64,000 nucleotides of DNA. Source: Massilia agri (GTDB lineage: Bacteria > Pseudomonadota > Gammaproteobacteria > Burkholderiales > Burkholderiaceae_D). Positions 34,498 through 43,978 of the stretch are shown one piece after another. Location: NCBI RefSeq assembly GCF_024753255.1, contig NZ_JANUHA010000003.1:1-64000 (forward strand), in the 5' to 3' direction. The notes under the pieces are model-generated. The model searched no databases and was not told the origin of the DNA. It worked only from the letters and a program-made list of their open reading frames with translations. The position numbers and the translations under genes are program-made. Numbering within the stretch: position 1 is the first letter of the stretch; each line of letters starts with the position of its first letter.

Positions 34498-36549
34498 TCA
34501 GGCTGTTCCCGCGTTGGCAGGAACCTCGACGCCATCCTCCGTCGTGACCGCGGCAACCACACCTTCCGCCTCCACGACTTCGGCCAGCGCCGCTTCCCCG
34601 GTATCGCCCTCTTCCTCTTCTTCGAGTTCGAGCGAAGCATCCGGCGCCACCGCCGCCACCTCGAGCAGGCGCGCCTCGAGCGACAGGTCGACTTCGTCCC
34701 AGCGCACGATATCGAGTTTCACCTGCGCCCCGCGCGGCGCCGAGGGCATGCCGGTCAGGCGCACCACCAGCGGAATCTCGACCAGGCGCACGATCTCTTC
34801 CTTCAGCACCACGGCATCGACCTGCTTGGCCTGCTCCTGGCCCAGCCAGCGCAGGCACCAGTAGCGTTCCATGTTCTGCTGGAAGTCGTTGTAGGCCGCA
34901 TACGCCGCATCGAAAGCCGAGACGATGGAGAACAGCGTCGCGTCGCGGTGCTTGAACGGGGCCACCAGCGGCGCGGTCACGCCATTGGCGGCGCAGGCCA
35001 GGATCTGCCACTGGTTCACCAGGTCGGTGTAGCGGCGCAGCGGCGAGGTGCTCCATGCGTACTGGTCCACGCCCAGGCCCTGGTGCGGGGCGGCGTGGGT
35101 CACCATGCGGACCTGGATCTTGGCATTCCAGCCACCGGCGCCCGGCCCCTGGGAGCGGTAGATGCCCGGCACGCCCGAGTCGTGCAGCAGCTTGCCCCAG
35201 GTGCTGTTCGCGAAGATCATCAGCTCGGCCACGATCTTGTCGAGCGGCGCGCCGCGCTTGCGGCGCACGATGCTGACCACGTCGTCCTCGACGTAGAAGT
35301 TGAAGTCGACGCGGTTGGCCTGCTCGGGCTTCAGGCCGAAGGCTTCGCGCTTCTTCATGCGGCCCGCTTCCAGTTGCAGCGCCCACTGCCACAGGAAGCC
35401 CAGTTCTTCCTTGTGCGGATACTCGCCCTCGCCGCTGGCCAGGGTTTCCTCGTTGACCACGTCATCGAGGTCGTTGTGGCGCAGATTCGATTTCACCGGC
35501 ACGCGCTCGGCGCGGGTGGTGGTCGAGACCACAGTCCAGTCCTGCGGGTTCAGCACGGCGTACAGCGACAGCGCCGGGCAATCGTTCCCTTCGGCCAGGG
35601 TGAAGGCGTCCACCACCTCGTCCGGCAGCATGGTGATCTTATCGCCCGGCATGTAGACGGTCGACATGCGGGCGCGCGCGATCTTGTCGATGGCGTCGTC
35701 CGGACGGATGCCCAGGCCCGGCGCCGCGATGTGGATGCCCACTCGCACGGTGCCGTCGTCCAGCTTCACCACCGAGAACGCGTCGTCGATCTCGGTCGTG
35801 GTCACGTCGTCGATCGAGAAAGCGGCGACGTCTGCCAGCGGCAGGTCGGCGGGCGCCTTCGGCACTTCCACTTGCGGGAAGCCCGCGCCACGCGGGAAGT
35901 GCTCGAACAGGAAGCGCGCCATGTGCAGTTCCTTGGGAGAAGACAGGCCACCCGTGTTCAGCATCAGGCGCGGGGCCGTGGTCTGCATCTCGGAAGCGGC
36001 GGCTTCGAGCGCCTTGTACTCGATGGTGTTCTTGTCCGGCTTGAAAAGCAGCTGCTGCACGATGGACTGCATCGAGGCGGGGAGTTTGCCGGCCTTGAGC
36101 TCCTCGACGTAGCCGGCCTGGATGATGGCCTGCTGCTTCTTCTTCTCGATGCCGGCCAGGGCCGCCTTCAGGGTCTGCTCGGGTGCGGCCTTGTAGCGTC
36201 CGCGGCCCTTCTTGTGGAAGTAGATCGGGGCGGCGTGCAGGGCCAGCACCAGGCCGGCCGCCTCGGCGGGCAGCGGGGCGTGGCCGAAGTATTCGGCGCC
36301 CAGTTCCGCGAAACCGAATTCCTCCTGGCCGGCGACTTCCCACAGGAAGTCGAGGTCGACCTCGGCGGCGATGGTCTTCGCGGCCGCCATCAGGGCTTCC
36401 GGTTCCGGATTCGCGAACTGGATCAGCACATCCTTGGACTTGACCTTGCTGCGCTTGCCGCTGGCCAGCTCCACCTGGTAGGCCTCGCCCGCCTGCGACA
36501 GCACGGTGCCGACCTTGAAGTCGCCCGACTCTTCAAAAAATACGTTCAT
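34498..36549 (-). CDS. rnb: Ribonuclease II family 3'-5' exoribonuclease
   Basis: This 683-residue RNB-domain exonuclease degrades single-stranded RNA processively. The N-terminus resembles a cold-shock-like fold (MNVFFEESGDFKVGTVLSQ). The RNB catalytic centre is FSIDDVTTTEIDDAFSVVK with the metal-binding Asp residues. GIHIAAPGLGI, and STSPLRRYTDLVNQWQILA near the C-terminal side of the domain, are diagnostic. The C-terminus ends in a Glu/Ala/Val-rich acidic tail (about the last 55 residues) not found in E. coli RNase II. It starts 1 bp after ubiC. Confidence 0.92.
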   Translation of the reverse strand: MNVFFEESGDFKVGTVLSQAGEAYQVELASGKRSKVKSKDVLIQFANPEPEALMAAAKTIAAEVDLDFLWEVAGQEEFGFAELGAEYFGHAPLPAEAAGLVLALHAAPIYFHKKGRGRYKAAPEQTLKAALAGIEKKKQQAIIQAGYVEELKAGKLPASMQSIVQQLLFKPDKNTIEYKALEAAASEMQTTAPRLMLNTGGLSSPKELHMARFLFEHFPRGAGFPQVEVPKAPADLPLADVAAFSIDDVTTTEIDDAFSVVKLDDGTVRVGIHIAAPGLGIRPDDAIDKIARARMSTVYMPGDKITMLPDEVVDAFTLAEGNDCPALSLYAVLNPQDWTVVSTTTRAERVPVKSNLRHNDLDDVVNEETLASGEGEYPHKEELGFLWQWALQLEAGRMKKREAFGLKPEQANRVDFNFYVEDDVVSIVRRKRGAPLDKIVAELMIFANSTWGKLLHDSGVPGIYRSQGPGAGGWNAKIQVRMVTHAAPHQGLGVDQYAWSTSPLRRYTDLVNQWQILACAANGVTAPLVAPFKHRDATLFSIVSAFDAAYAAYNDFQQNMERYWCLRWLGQEQAKQVDAVVLKEEIVRLVEIPLVVRLTGMPSAPRGAQVKLDIVRWDEVDLSLEARLLEVAAVAPDASLELEEEEEGDTGEAALAEVVEAEGVVAAVTTEDGVEVPANAGTA

Positions 36550-36550
36550 A

Positions 36551-37132
36551 TTATTTCGTGTTCTGTTTGGGTTTGGCCGGCTGCAGCTTCAGCACCTCGG
36601 GCAAGAATACCTCGGTGACCAGGAGCAGGCCTTGATGGCGGCGATAGACGCAGCGCCGCGCATAGTAAATCGTGTCGTCCGCCCCGCCGATGACCGCGCG
36701 CACGCGTGCAAACAGCGGATGGCCCGCGCGGATGCGCGCGAATTCCAGCTGGCCGCGCCGCACCAGCGGGTCGTAGAAGAGCGTCGTGCCGAGCGAGCGT
36801 TCGCCCAGCGCAGAGAACAGGGGCCAGTCGCTGGCCGTGCAGCTTGTGGGCACCACGGTGTGGCCGAAGACCGCCGGCTTGCCGTCGCATTCGAGCAGCA
36901 CCTCGCGTTCCCACACCCGTTCCGGGCGCGGCAGGCCGATCGCCCGCGCCTCGTCCGCCAGGCACATGGCGCTCTTCTGGTGCAGCCGGCGCACGCGAAA
37001 ACGCTCGCTGTGAGCGATCAGGCGCGCCGTCAGCGAACCTTCGGTGGTCAGCCAGTCGTGCATCGTTGCCGGCGCACGCACGGCGCCCGCGTGCGGCTGC
37101 CACGCCGCCTGCCGCAGAGACCCGCTCCTCAC
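36551..37132 (-). CDS. ubiC: Chorismate--pyruvate lyase
   Basis: UbiC converts chorismate to 4-hydroxybenzoate and pyruvate, the first ubiquinone-specific step. The 193-residue protein matches in WLTTEGSLTARL, RVWEREVLLECDGKPAVFGH, the central SLGTTLFYDP with the following basic residues, and ARRCVYRRHQGLLLVTEVFLP. The start is a GTG overlapping the yqiA stop (GTGA). ubiA is not in this window; here ubiC is carried by the mpl-yqiA-ubiC-rnb run. Confidence 0.9.
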   Translation of the reverse strand: MRSGSLRQAAWQPHAGAVRAPATMHDWLTTEGSLTARLIAHSERFRVRRLHQKSAMCLADEARAIGLPRPERVWEREVLLECDGKPAVFGHTVVPTSCTASDWPLFSALGERSLGTTLFYDPLVRRGQLEFARIRAGHPLFARVRAVIGGADDTIYYARRCVYRRHQGLLLVTEVFLPEVLKLQPAKPKQNTK

Positions 37133-37704
37133 TGGACCGAGCCTGTGCAGAAGGCCAGCACTTCGTCCACGTACCGAGGGAATTCCGAGATCGCATGGTC
37201 GCTGCCCTCGATCACGTGCTGCTTCGCGCCCGCGTAGTGCGCCACCATATCGCGGTAGTCGAGCACTTCGTCGCCGGTCGCGGCCACCAGGAAGTAGCGT
37301 TCCGGCCGCGTGATGTTCTCCACGCGCAGCGCGGCAAGCTCGTCGATGTATTCGCGGCGGAACTCGAACGGCTCGTCCGAGTGCCAGGCCGTGGTGACCC
37401 CAACGTGATGTTCGAGATTCTTCAGTGGATTCACGGAGGGGTTGAGCAGCACCGCACGGACGCCCAGGCGCTCGGCCAGCCAGGTGGCGTAGAAGCCGCC
37501 CAGCGAAGAGCCGATGATGGACAGATTATCCGGCGCATGACGCTCGGCCAGCAGCAGCGCCAGTTCCATCGCCGCCTTCGGCGAGGCCGGCAGCTGCGGG
37601 CAGATCAGCTCGTGCGCGCGGCCGGCGTCTTCCAATGCCTTCTGCACCACCCGCGCCTTGAAGGACTTCGGCGAGGAACGGAAGCCGTGCAAGTACAGAA
37701 TCAT
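37129..37704 (-). CDS. yqiA: YqiA/YcfP family alpha/beta-fold esterase
   Basis: This 191-residue short alpha/beta hydrolase begins MILYLHGFRSSPKSFKA, with the oxyanion HGF. It has nucleophile elbow IGSSLGGFYATWLA, acid in VAATGDEVLDY and His in EGSDHAISEF, a complete triad. The physiological substrate is unknown; E. coli YqiA hydrolyses short acyl esters. It is translationally coupled with mpl upstream (ATGA overlap) and with ubiC downstream. Confidence 0.9.
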   Translation of the reverse strand: MILYLHGFRSSPKSFKARVVQKALEDAGRAHELICPQLPASPKAAMELALLLAERHAPDNLSIIGSSLGGFYATWLAERLGVRAVLLNPSVNPLKNLEHHVGVTTAWHSDEPFEFRREYIDELAALRVENITRPERYFLVAATGDEVLDYRDMVAHYAGAKQHVIEGSDHAISEFPRYVDEVLAFCTGSVQ

Positions 37705-39068
37705 GGAGCCAGCGCGTCCAGCAGTTTCTGGTGCACGCCGCCGAAGCCGCCGTTGCTCATCACGAGGATGTGGTCGCCCGGCTGGGCCGCCTGCACGATG
37801 GCCTGCACCATGTAGTCCAGCTGGTCGAAGCTGTGGGCGATGGCGCCCAGCGGCTTCAGCGCGTCCGCGAGCGACCAGCCCAGCGCCTGCTGGCTGCCGA
37901 AGCCGAATACCAGGTCGGCGTCCTTCAGGCTGCCCGGCAGCGCATCCTTCATGGCGCCCAGCTTCATGGTATTCGAGCGCGGTTCCAGCACGGCCAGGAT
38001 GCGGCCGGTGGTTCCAATTTTCTGGCGCAGGCCACCCACGGTGGTCGCGATCGCGGTCGGGTGGTGGGCGAAGTCGTCGTAGACGGTGATGTCGTTGACC
38101 TTGCCGCGCACTTCCATCCGGCGCTTCACGCTCTGGAAGCGCGACAGGGCGGCGATGGCCTGCGAGGTCGGCACGCCCACGTGGCGGGCGGCGGCGATCG
38201 CGGCCAGCGCGTTCGAGCGGTTGTGGTGGCCGGTCAGCTCCCAGTGCACGGTGCCCTGCACATCACCGTTGAACAGCACGTCGAAATTGCCGCCCTGGTG
38301 CTCGACCATGGTCCAGTTCACGCCGTCGGATATGCCGAAGGTTTCCTTCTCGCTCCAGCAGCCGCGCTTGATCACGCGGGCGAGCGAGGCTTCGTCGCCA
38401 TTCACGACCAGGCGGCCCACGCCCGGCACGGTGCGCACCAGGTGGTGGAACTGGGTCTCGATGGCGCCGATGTCCGGGAAGATGTCGGCGTGGTCGTATT
38501 CGAGGTTGTTCAGCACCGCGGTTTTCGCGTGGTAGTGCACGAACTTGCTGCGCTTATCAAAAAAGGCGGTGTCGTACTCATCCGCCTCGATCACGAAGAA
38601 ATCGCTCGGCTTGTCGCCATGCAGGCGGGCCGACACGCCGAAGTTCATTGGCACGCCGCCGATCAGGAAGCCCGGCGCATAGCCCGCGTCTTCCAGGATC
38701 CAGGCCAGCATCGAGGTGGTCGTGGTCTTGCCGTGCGTGCCGGCCACGGCCAGCACCCATTTCTCGCGCAGGATGTGCTCGCCGATCCACTGCGGACCGG
38801 AGACGTAAGGCAAGCCGCGGTTCAGGATCTCTTCGATCAGCGGATTCCCGCGCGTCATGACGTTGCCGATCACATACAGGTCGGGGTTGAGCGACACCTG
38901 CTCCGGGCCATAGCCCTGGATCAGTTCGATCCCCTGCGCTTCCAGCTGGGTGCTCATCGGGGGATAGACGTTGGCGTCGCAACCGGTGACACGGTGGCCG
39001 GCCTCCTTGGCCAGGACCGCCAGGCCACCCATGAAGGTGCCGCAGATACCGAGAATATGAATGTGCAT
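37701..39068 (-). CDS. mpl: UDP-N-acetylmuramate:L-Ala-gamma-D-Glu-meso-diaminopimelate ligase
   Basis: Mpl re-attaches the recycled tripeptide to UDP-MurNAc in peptidoglycan recycling. The 455-residue Mur ligase has the MurC-like N-domain (HIHILGICGTFMGGLAVLAKE), ATP loop AVAGTHGKTTTTSMLAWIL, central-domain VIEADEYDTAFFDKRSKF and VYDDFAHHPTAIATTVGGL in the C-domain. The FDKRSKF stretch distinguishes Mpl from MurC. It heads a minus-strand run mpl-yqiA-ubiC-rnb and is divergent from the gene at 39160. Confidence 0.96.
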   Translation of the reverse strand: MHIHILGICGTFMGGLAVLAKEAGHRVTGCDANVYPPMSTQLEAQGIELIQGYGPEQVSLNPDLYVIGNVMTRGNPLIEEILNRGLPYVSGPQWIGEHILREKWVLAVAGTHGKTTTTSMLAWILEDAGYAPGFLIGGVPMNFGVSARLHGDKPSDFFVIEADEYDTAFFDKRSKFVHYHAKTAVLNNLEYDHADIFPDIGAIETQFHHLVRTVPGVGRLVVNGDEASLARVIKRGCWSEKETFGISDGVNWTMVEHQGGNFDVLFNGDVQGTVHWELTGHHNRSNALAAIAAARHVGVPTSQAIAALSRFQSVKRRMEVRGKVNDITVYDDFAHHPTAIATTVGGLRQKIGTTGRILAVLEPRSNTMKLGAMKDALPGSLKDADLVFGFGSQQALGWSLADALKPLGAIAHSFDQLDYMVQAIVQAAQPGDHILVMSNGGFGGVHQKLLDALAP

Positions 39069-39159
39069 GTCGTGGAAGAAAGTGCAGGTCGAAAAGAGCG
39101 AATACGCGATTTTACCCGACCCGCTGTCATTTTCCGTTCAAGAGTATGATTCAGCCATC

Positions 39160-39789
39160 ATGCCCACACAGAACAATGATGTACTCCAGTTGCGCGCTGA
39201 AATCGCTGCAGGTGCGGCGCGCATGGTTGCCCAGGATGGCGCCGACTATGACACCGCCCGCCGCAAGGCCGCCCGTCAGGTGCTCGGCGTGGACCGCCCG
39301 GCCCCCAACCTGATGCCCGACAATCTCCAGATCGAGGACGAAGTCCGTAAGTACCAGAGCCTGTTCGGCGGCCCCGGCCATGCCCTGCGCCTGAACGCCA
39401 TGCGCGAGACCGCCCTGCAGGTGATGGACCAGCTCGCCGACTTCCGCCCCTACCTCACCGGCGCCGTCCTCAACGGCACGGCGGGAGAGCACGACGAGAT
39501 CCACCTGCAACTCTTTGCCGACAGCGCAAAGGAAGTCGAGATTTACCTCCTCAACCGCAACGTCAATATAGAGATCTCGGAAACGCCCCATTTCAAGGGC
39601 GGACGCCACGATCCGGTTGAAACCGTGAGCTTCATGTGGCATAAGGAAACTATTCATGCCGAGTTGTATGATTTTCACGATTTGCGCGGTGCGCTGAAGC
39701 CGCGTGGGGATGGCCGCCTGCAGCGGGTCGACGCAGCCGGGCTGCGCGCGCTGATGGCGAACGACGAAACACTGGAACAGGACGAATGA
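39160..39789 (+). CDS. Conserved protein with a nucleotidyltransferase-like central motif
   Basis: This 209-residue protein is not recognised by name. The N-terminal half (1-95) is helical and charged. Residues 98-122 (YLTGAVLNGTAGEHDEIHLQ) resemble the G-x-x-x-G-T-A-x-x-x-[DE]h[DE]h core of minimal nucleotidyltransferases, followed by a strand pattern EVEIYLLNRNVNIEI. The C-terminus is less distinctive. I believe orthologues sit beside mpl and are sometimes mis-named after MurC because of that neighbour. It overlaps tlpA by four bases (ATGA), so the two are co-translated, and it is divergent from mpl with 91 bp between starts. I chose ATG 39160 because the upstream frame runs into the mpl 5' region. 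Confidence 0.6.
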   Translation: MPTQNNDVLQLRAEIAAGAARMVAQDGADYDTARRKAARQVLGVDRPAPNLMPDNLQIEDEVRKYQSLFGGPGHALRLNAMRETALQVMDQLADFRPYLTGAVLNGTAGEHDEIHLQLFADSAKEVEIYLLNRNVNIEISETPHFKGGRHDPVETVSFMWHKETIHAELYDFHDLRGALKPRGDGRLQRVDAAGLRALMANDETLEQDE

Positions 39790-40340
39790 ACAAGAAACAC
39801 GTGGCCGCTTATGCGGTCGTTGCCGCCATGTTTGGCATCATGGGCGCGCTGGTCGCCATCAACAAGAAAGACCCTCCCCCGATCACCACCGCGATTGCCC
39901 CGACCGGCGGCAAGCCGCACACGGCGGTGGACAATCTGTTCAGGCAGTCGCTCAACGACCTCGACGGCGCCCCCCAGCCGCTGGCGAAGTGGAAGGGCAA
40001 GCCGCTGCTGGTGAATTTCTGGGCAACCTGGTGCGCGCCCTGCGTGCAGGAGATGCCGGAACTGTCCGAACTGGCCGGCCTGGACGCCGGCAAGACCTTC
40101 AATGTGATCGGCATCGGCATCGATTCGCCCTCGAACATGAAGGAATTCGCGGCCAAGCTGAAGATTGCCTACCCGCTGTACGTGGCAGGGATGGGCGGGA
40201 CGGAACTGTCGCGGGAATTCGGCAATACGGCCGGTGGCCTGCCCTATACCGTATTGATCGGCGCCGATGGCCAGGTAAAGAAAACCTATCTCGGCAAATT
40301 GAAATTCGACGAATTGCGCGCCGATCTCGCGAAGTTGTAA
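39786..40340 (+). CDS. TlpA-family thiol:disulfide oxidoreductase
   Basis: This 184-residue membrane-anchored thioredoxin-fold protein faces the periplasm. An N-terminal anchor or uncleaved signal (YAVVAAMFGIMGALVAI) is followed by the active site FWATWCAPCVQEMPEL (Cys83 and Cys86) and the cis-Pro region AGGLPYTVLIGADGQ. Such proteins (TlpA/ResA/DsbE-like) reduce or shuttle disulfides for cytochrome c or other exported proteins. The partner is unknown here. It overlaps the upstream unknown gene. Confidence 0.9.
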   Translation: MNKKHVAAYAVVAAMFGIMGALVAINKKDPPPITTAIAPTGGKPHTAVDNLFRQSLNDLDGAPQPLAKWKGKPLLVNFWATWCAPCVQEMPELSELAGLDAGKTFNVIGIGIDSPSNMKEFAAKLKIAYPLYVAGMGGTELSREFGNTAGGLPYTVLIGADGQVKKTYLGKLKFDELRADLAKL

Positions 40341-40345
40341 TGTGC

Positions 40346-40377
40346 GCGCCGGGTTTTACGTAATTGAAACCCGGCGC
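40346..40377 (+). terminator. Terminator-like hairpin after tlpA
   Basis: An 11-bp stem (gcgccgggttt / aaacccggcgc) with a 10-nt loop lies 5 bp beyond the stop of the TlpA-like gene. No T-run follows, so efficiency is uncertain. Confidence 0.5.
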
Positions 40378-40503
40378 CTGCGAACGATCGTTCTATTCGG
40401 AATATCGGCGATTATGCGCCTATCGCCGCACAATTTTACTGCTTGCCAATAGCCGAGCTTGGCGGCACAATGCCTTCCTTTCGGGCGTTCCAGACTCTTC
40501 AAC

Positions 40504-40941
40504 ATGGCGAAAAAGCTACTGCTGCTCAACGGCCCCAACCTCAATTTATTGGGGACCCGGGAGCCGGCGGTGTACGGCGCGACGACGCTGGCCGACATCG
40601 AGGCGGCGGCGGTGGCCCAGGCACAGGCGGCAGGCGCGGCATTGGCCAGCTTCCAGAGCAACCATGAAGGAGCCCTGATCGACCGCATCCACGCCGCGCG
40701 CGACGAAGGCGTGGACGCGATCGTCATCAATCCTGGCGGCCTGACCCACACCAGCGTGGCCTTGCGCGATGCGCTTGCGGCGGTGGCGATACCTTTCGTG
40801 GAAGTGCACATCTCGAATGTGCATGCCCGCGAGTCCTTCCGGCATCACTCTTTCCTAGCAGCGATCGCACAAGGTGTGATCTGTGGTCTGGGGCCTGATG
40901 GATACCGGTTTGCCATCGACTTTGCGCTTAAATCGCGTTAA
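40504..40941 (+). CDS. aroQ: Type II 3-dehydroquinate dehydratase
   Basis: AroQ makes 3-dehydroshikimate from 3-dehydroquinate in a dodecameric flavodoxin-like fold. The 145-residue protein has [17 protein letters not shown] with the catalytic Tyr following in [34 protein letters not shown] and [17 protein letters not shown] with the catalytic His. ATG 40504 starts the family N-terminus; the frame is open further upstream without similarity. It precedes accB by 90 bp on the same strand, the usual aroQ-accB-accC order. Confidence 0.96.
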   Translation: MAKKLLLLNGPNLNLLGTREPAVYGATTLADIEAAAVAQAQAAGAALASFQSNHEGALIDRIHAARDEGVDAIVINPGGLTHTSVALRDALAAVAIPFVEVHISNVHARESFRHHSFLAAIAQGVICGLGPDGYRFAIDFALKSR

Positions 40942-41031
40942 TCTACGTCAACTTCATGTATCAGCGGGGAGCGCACCCACCCATCAGCGCGCTGCCGGCT
41001 CTCTAAAACGAATAATTCCAAGGGGTTTCAC

Positions 41032-41505
41032 ATGGATCTCAGAAAACTCAAGACCTTGATCGACCTGGTCGCCGAATCGGACATCGCCGAGCTCGAAGTG
41101 ACCGAAGGCGAAAGCAAGGTCCGCATCGTCAAGTCCTCCGCAATCCCGCAGAATCAGATGGTCATGCTGCCGCAGCAAGGCGTGCAGCAATACGCCGCGC
41201 CGGCCGTCCAGGCAGCCCCTGCCCCGGCCGCAGCCGCGCCAAGCGCCGCTCCCGCAGCCGCCGCCGAAACCGGCCACGTCGTGAAGTCGCCGATGGTCGG
41301 CACCTTCTACCGCAGCTCGGCGCCGGGCGCCCCGGCATTCGTCGAAGTCGGCCAGAGCATCAAGTCGGGCGACACCCTGTGCATCATCGAAGCGATGAAG
41401 CTCCTGAACGAGATCGATGCCGACGTCGCCGGCACGGTCACCAAGATCCTCGTGGAAAACGGCCAGCCGGTCGAATTCGGCCAGCCGCTGTTCGTCATCG
41501 GCTAA
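41032..41505 (+). CDS. accB: Biotin carboxyl carrier protein of acetyl-CoA carboxylase
   Basis: AccB carries biotin between carboxylase and transferase. The 157-residue protein has an N-terminal assembly part ([20 protein letters not shown]), an Ala/Pro-rich linker and the biotinyl domain. The domain contains [17 protein letters not shown], with the thumb segment, and the biotinylation site [13 protein letters not shown]. It is followed 109 bp later by accC. Confidence 0.97.
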   Translation: MDLRKLKTLIDLVAESDIAELEVTEGESKVRIVKSSAIPQNQMVMLPQQGVQQYAAPAVQAAPAPAAAAPSAAPAAAAETGHVVKSPMVGTFYRSSAPGAPAFVEVGQSIKSGDTLCIIEAMKLLNEIDADVAGTVTKILVENGQPVEFGQPLFVIG

Positions 41506-41614
41506 GTACCCTCCGGCCCGGCGGTGTCCTGCCGCCCCGCCCATTCATGTCGTGTCCGGCGCGCTTTCTTATCAAGACGGTTGCGCCGGTTTTCACTGAA
41601 ACACCGAACCTACC

Positions 41615-43015
41615 ATGTTTGAAAAAATCCTCATCGCCAACCGTGGTGAAATCGCGCTGCGTATCCAGCGCGCTTGCCGCGAGCTGGGCATCAAGACGGT
41701 CGTCGTTCACTCCGAGGCGGACAAGGACGCCAAGTACGTGAAGCTGGCGGACGAATCCGTCTGCATCGGCCCGGCCCAGTCGGCGCTCAGCTACCTGAAC
41801 ATGCCGGCCATCATCAGCGCCGCCGAAGTGACGGATGCCGAGGCTATCCACCCGGGCTACGGCTTCCTGTCGGAGAACGCCGACTTCGCCGAGCGCGTCG
41901 AAAAGTCGGGCTTCGTCTTCATCGGCCCGCGTTCCGACTCGATCCGCCTGATGGGCGACAAGGTCTCGGCCAAGCAGGCGATGATCAAGGCCGGCGTGCC
42001 CTGCGTGCCGGGTTCGGACGGCGCCCTGCCCGACGATCCGAAGGAAATCATCCAGACCGCGCGCCGCATCGGCTACCCGGTCATCATCAAGGCCGCCGGC
42101 GGCGGCGGTGGCCGCGGCATGCGCGTGGTCCACACCGAAGCGGCCCTGCTGGGCGCGGTGCAGATGACCAAGACCGAAGCCGGCACCGCCTTCGGCAATC
42201 CGGAAGTCTATATGGAGAAGTTCCTGGAAAATCCGCGTCACGTGGAAATCCAGGTGCTGGCCGACGAGCACAAGAACGCCGTCTGGCTGGGCGAACGCGA
42301 CTGCTCGATGCAGCGCCGCCACCAGAAGGTCATCGAGGAAGCGCCGGCGCCGGGCATCCCGCGCAAGCTGATCGAGAAGATCGGCGACCGCTGCGCCGAA
42401 GCCTGCCGCAAGATCGGCTACCGCGGCGCGGGCACCTTCGAATTCCTGTACGAGAACGGCGAGTTCTACTTCATCGAGATGAACACCCGCGTGCAGGTCG
42501 AACACCCGGTCACCGAGATGATCACCGGGATCGACATCGTCCAGGAACAGATCCGCATCGCCTGCGGCGAGAAGCTGCGCTTCAAGCAGCGCGACATCAT
42601 GCTGTCGGGCCACGCGATCGAGTGCCGCATCAATGCGGAAGACCCGTTCAAGTTCATCCCCTCGCCGGGCCGCATCACCGGCTGGCACCCGCCGGGCGGC
42701 CCCGGCATCCGTGTCGATTCGCACTCGTATGCGGGATACTATGTTCCACCTCATTACGACTCGATGATTGGCAAGGTAATTTCCTATGGTGCGACGCGCG
42801 AGCAGGCTATCCGCCGCATGCAAATCGCGCTCTCGGAAATGGTGGTTGAAGGTATCCTCACCAATATCCCGCTGCACCGTGAGCTGATGGTCGACGCCCG
42901 CTTCATCGAGGGCGGCACCAACATCCACTACCTGGAGCACAAGCTGGCCTCGAAGCCGGACCTGCCGAAGGAAGGTGGTCTCGGTTCGAAATCGGACACC
43001 AAGGTAGACGCATGA
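41615..43015 (+). CDS. accC: Biotin carboxylase subunit of acetyl-CoA carboxylase
   Basis: AccC carboxylates biotin on AccB using ATP and bicarbonate. The 466-residue ATP-grasp protein starts [20 protein letters not shown]. It has [15 protein letters not shown], the glycine-rich ATP loop [34 protein letters not shown] and [13 protein letters not shown]. It overlaps prmA by four bases (ATGA). Confidence 0.98.
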   Translation: MFEKILIANRGEIALRIQRACRELGIKTVVVHSEADKDAKYVKLADESVCIGPAQSALSYLNMPAIISAAEVTDAEAIHPGYGFLSENADFAERVEKSGFVFIGPRSDSIRLMGDKVSAKQAMIKAGVPCVPGSDGALPDDPKEIIQTARRIGYPVIIKAAGGGGGRGMRVVHTEAALLGAVQMTKTEAGTAFGNPEVYMEKFLENPRHVEIQVLADEHKNAVWLGERDCSMQRRHQKVIEEAPAPGIPRKLIEKIGDRCAEACRKIGYRGAGTFEFLYENGEFYFIEMNTRVQVEHPVTEMITGIDIVQEQIRIACGEKLRFKQRDIMLSGHAIECRINAEDPFKFIPSPGRITGWHPPGGPGIRVDSHSYAGYYVPPHYDSMIGKVISYGATREQAIRRMQIALSEMVVEGILTNIPLHRELMVDARFIEGGTNIHYLEHKLASKPDLPKEGGLGSKSDTKVDA

Positions 43016-43965
43016 GCTGGACCGAAGTCGTCATCGAAGTAGCGCGCGATCACGCCGAGGCGCTGTCGGACGCCCTGATGGAAGCGGGCGCCCTGTCGGT
43101 CTCGGTGGAAGACGCGGACGAAGGCACGGACGCGGAAAAACCGCTGTTCGGCGAGCCGGGCATGGAACCCACCGAAACCGCGTGGGACCATAGCCGCGTC
43201 GTCGCGCTCACCGAGCTTGATGCGGACCAGTTCGCGATCGTGCAGGAAGCCGCCAACGCCATCAAACTGCCGGTCGTACCCTCCTTCACCACCCGCGCGG
43301 TGGCGGACGCCGACTGGGTGCGCCTGACCCAATCTCAGTTCGAGCCCATCCACATCGGCAAGAACATCTGGGTCGTGCCGAGCTGGCACGAGGCGCCGGA
43401 CCCGAACGGCCTGATTCTCGAGCTGGATCCCGGCCTGGCCTTCGGCACCGGCAGCCACCCGACCACCCGCCTGTGCATGGAGTGGCTGGAAGCGCACCCG
43501 GCGCCCGGCAAATCGGTGCTGGACTACGGCTGCGGCTCGGGCATCCTGGCGATGGTCGCCAAGAAGCTGGGGGCGCAAGACGTGGCCGGGGTCGACATCG
43601 ACCCGCAGGCCATCGAATCGGCGCGCAGCAATGCCGAGCGAAATAAGGTCAGCATCGACTACTACCTGCCGGACGATTTCGCCGCAGCGCCAAACGAGCG
43701 TCACGCGAAAGGCCAGTTCGACATCGTGGTGGCCAACATCCTGTCGAGCCCATTGAAGCTGATGGCGCCGATGCTCTCTGGCCGCGTGGCGCCCGCTGGT
43801 AGCTTGATTCTGTCGGGCGTGCTGGCGCGCCAGGCCGAGGAAGTTGCCGCCGCCTACGCACCTTTCATCAAGCTGGGCGTCTGGGCCGAGCAGGACGGCT
43901 GGGTCGCCCTTCACGGGACGCTCGGCCAGGACACCGCACCCGCGCCGCGTTCCGCCAACGGCTAA
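43012..43965 (+). CDS. prmA: Ribosomal protein L11 methyltransferase
   Basis: PrmA trimethylates L11. The 317-residue protein has the N-terminal substrate-recognition domain ([20 protein letters not shown]) and the AdoMet domain with [58 protein letters not shown] and [17 protein letters not shown]. The C-terminal 20 residues (Thr/Pro/Arg-rich) extend beyond the family core. It is translationally coupled to accC. Confidence 0.95.
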   Translation: MSWTEVVIEVARDHAEALSDALMEAGALSVSVEDADEGTDAEKPLFGEPGMEPTETAWDHSRVVALTELDADQFAIVQEAANAIKLPVVPSFTTRAVADADWVRLTQSQFEPIHIGKNIWVVPSWHEAPDPNGLILELDPGLAFGTGSHPTTRLCMEWLEAHPAPGKSVLDYGCGSGILAMVAKKLGAQDVAGVDIDPQAIESARSNAERNKVSIDYYLPDDFAAAPNERHAKGQFDIVVANILSSPLKLMAPMLSGRVAPAGSLILSGVLARQAEEVAAAYAPFIKLGVWAEQDGWVALHGTLGQDTAPAPRSANG

Positions 43966-43978
43966 GGGACACCCAGGC

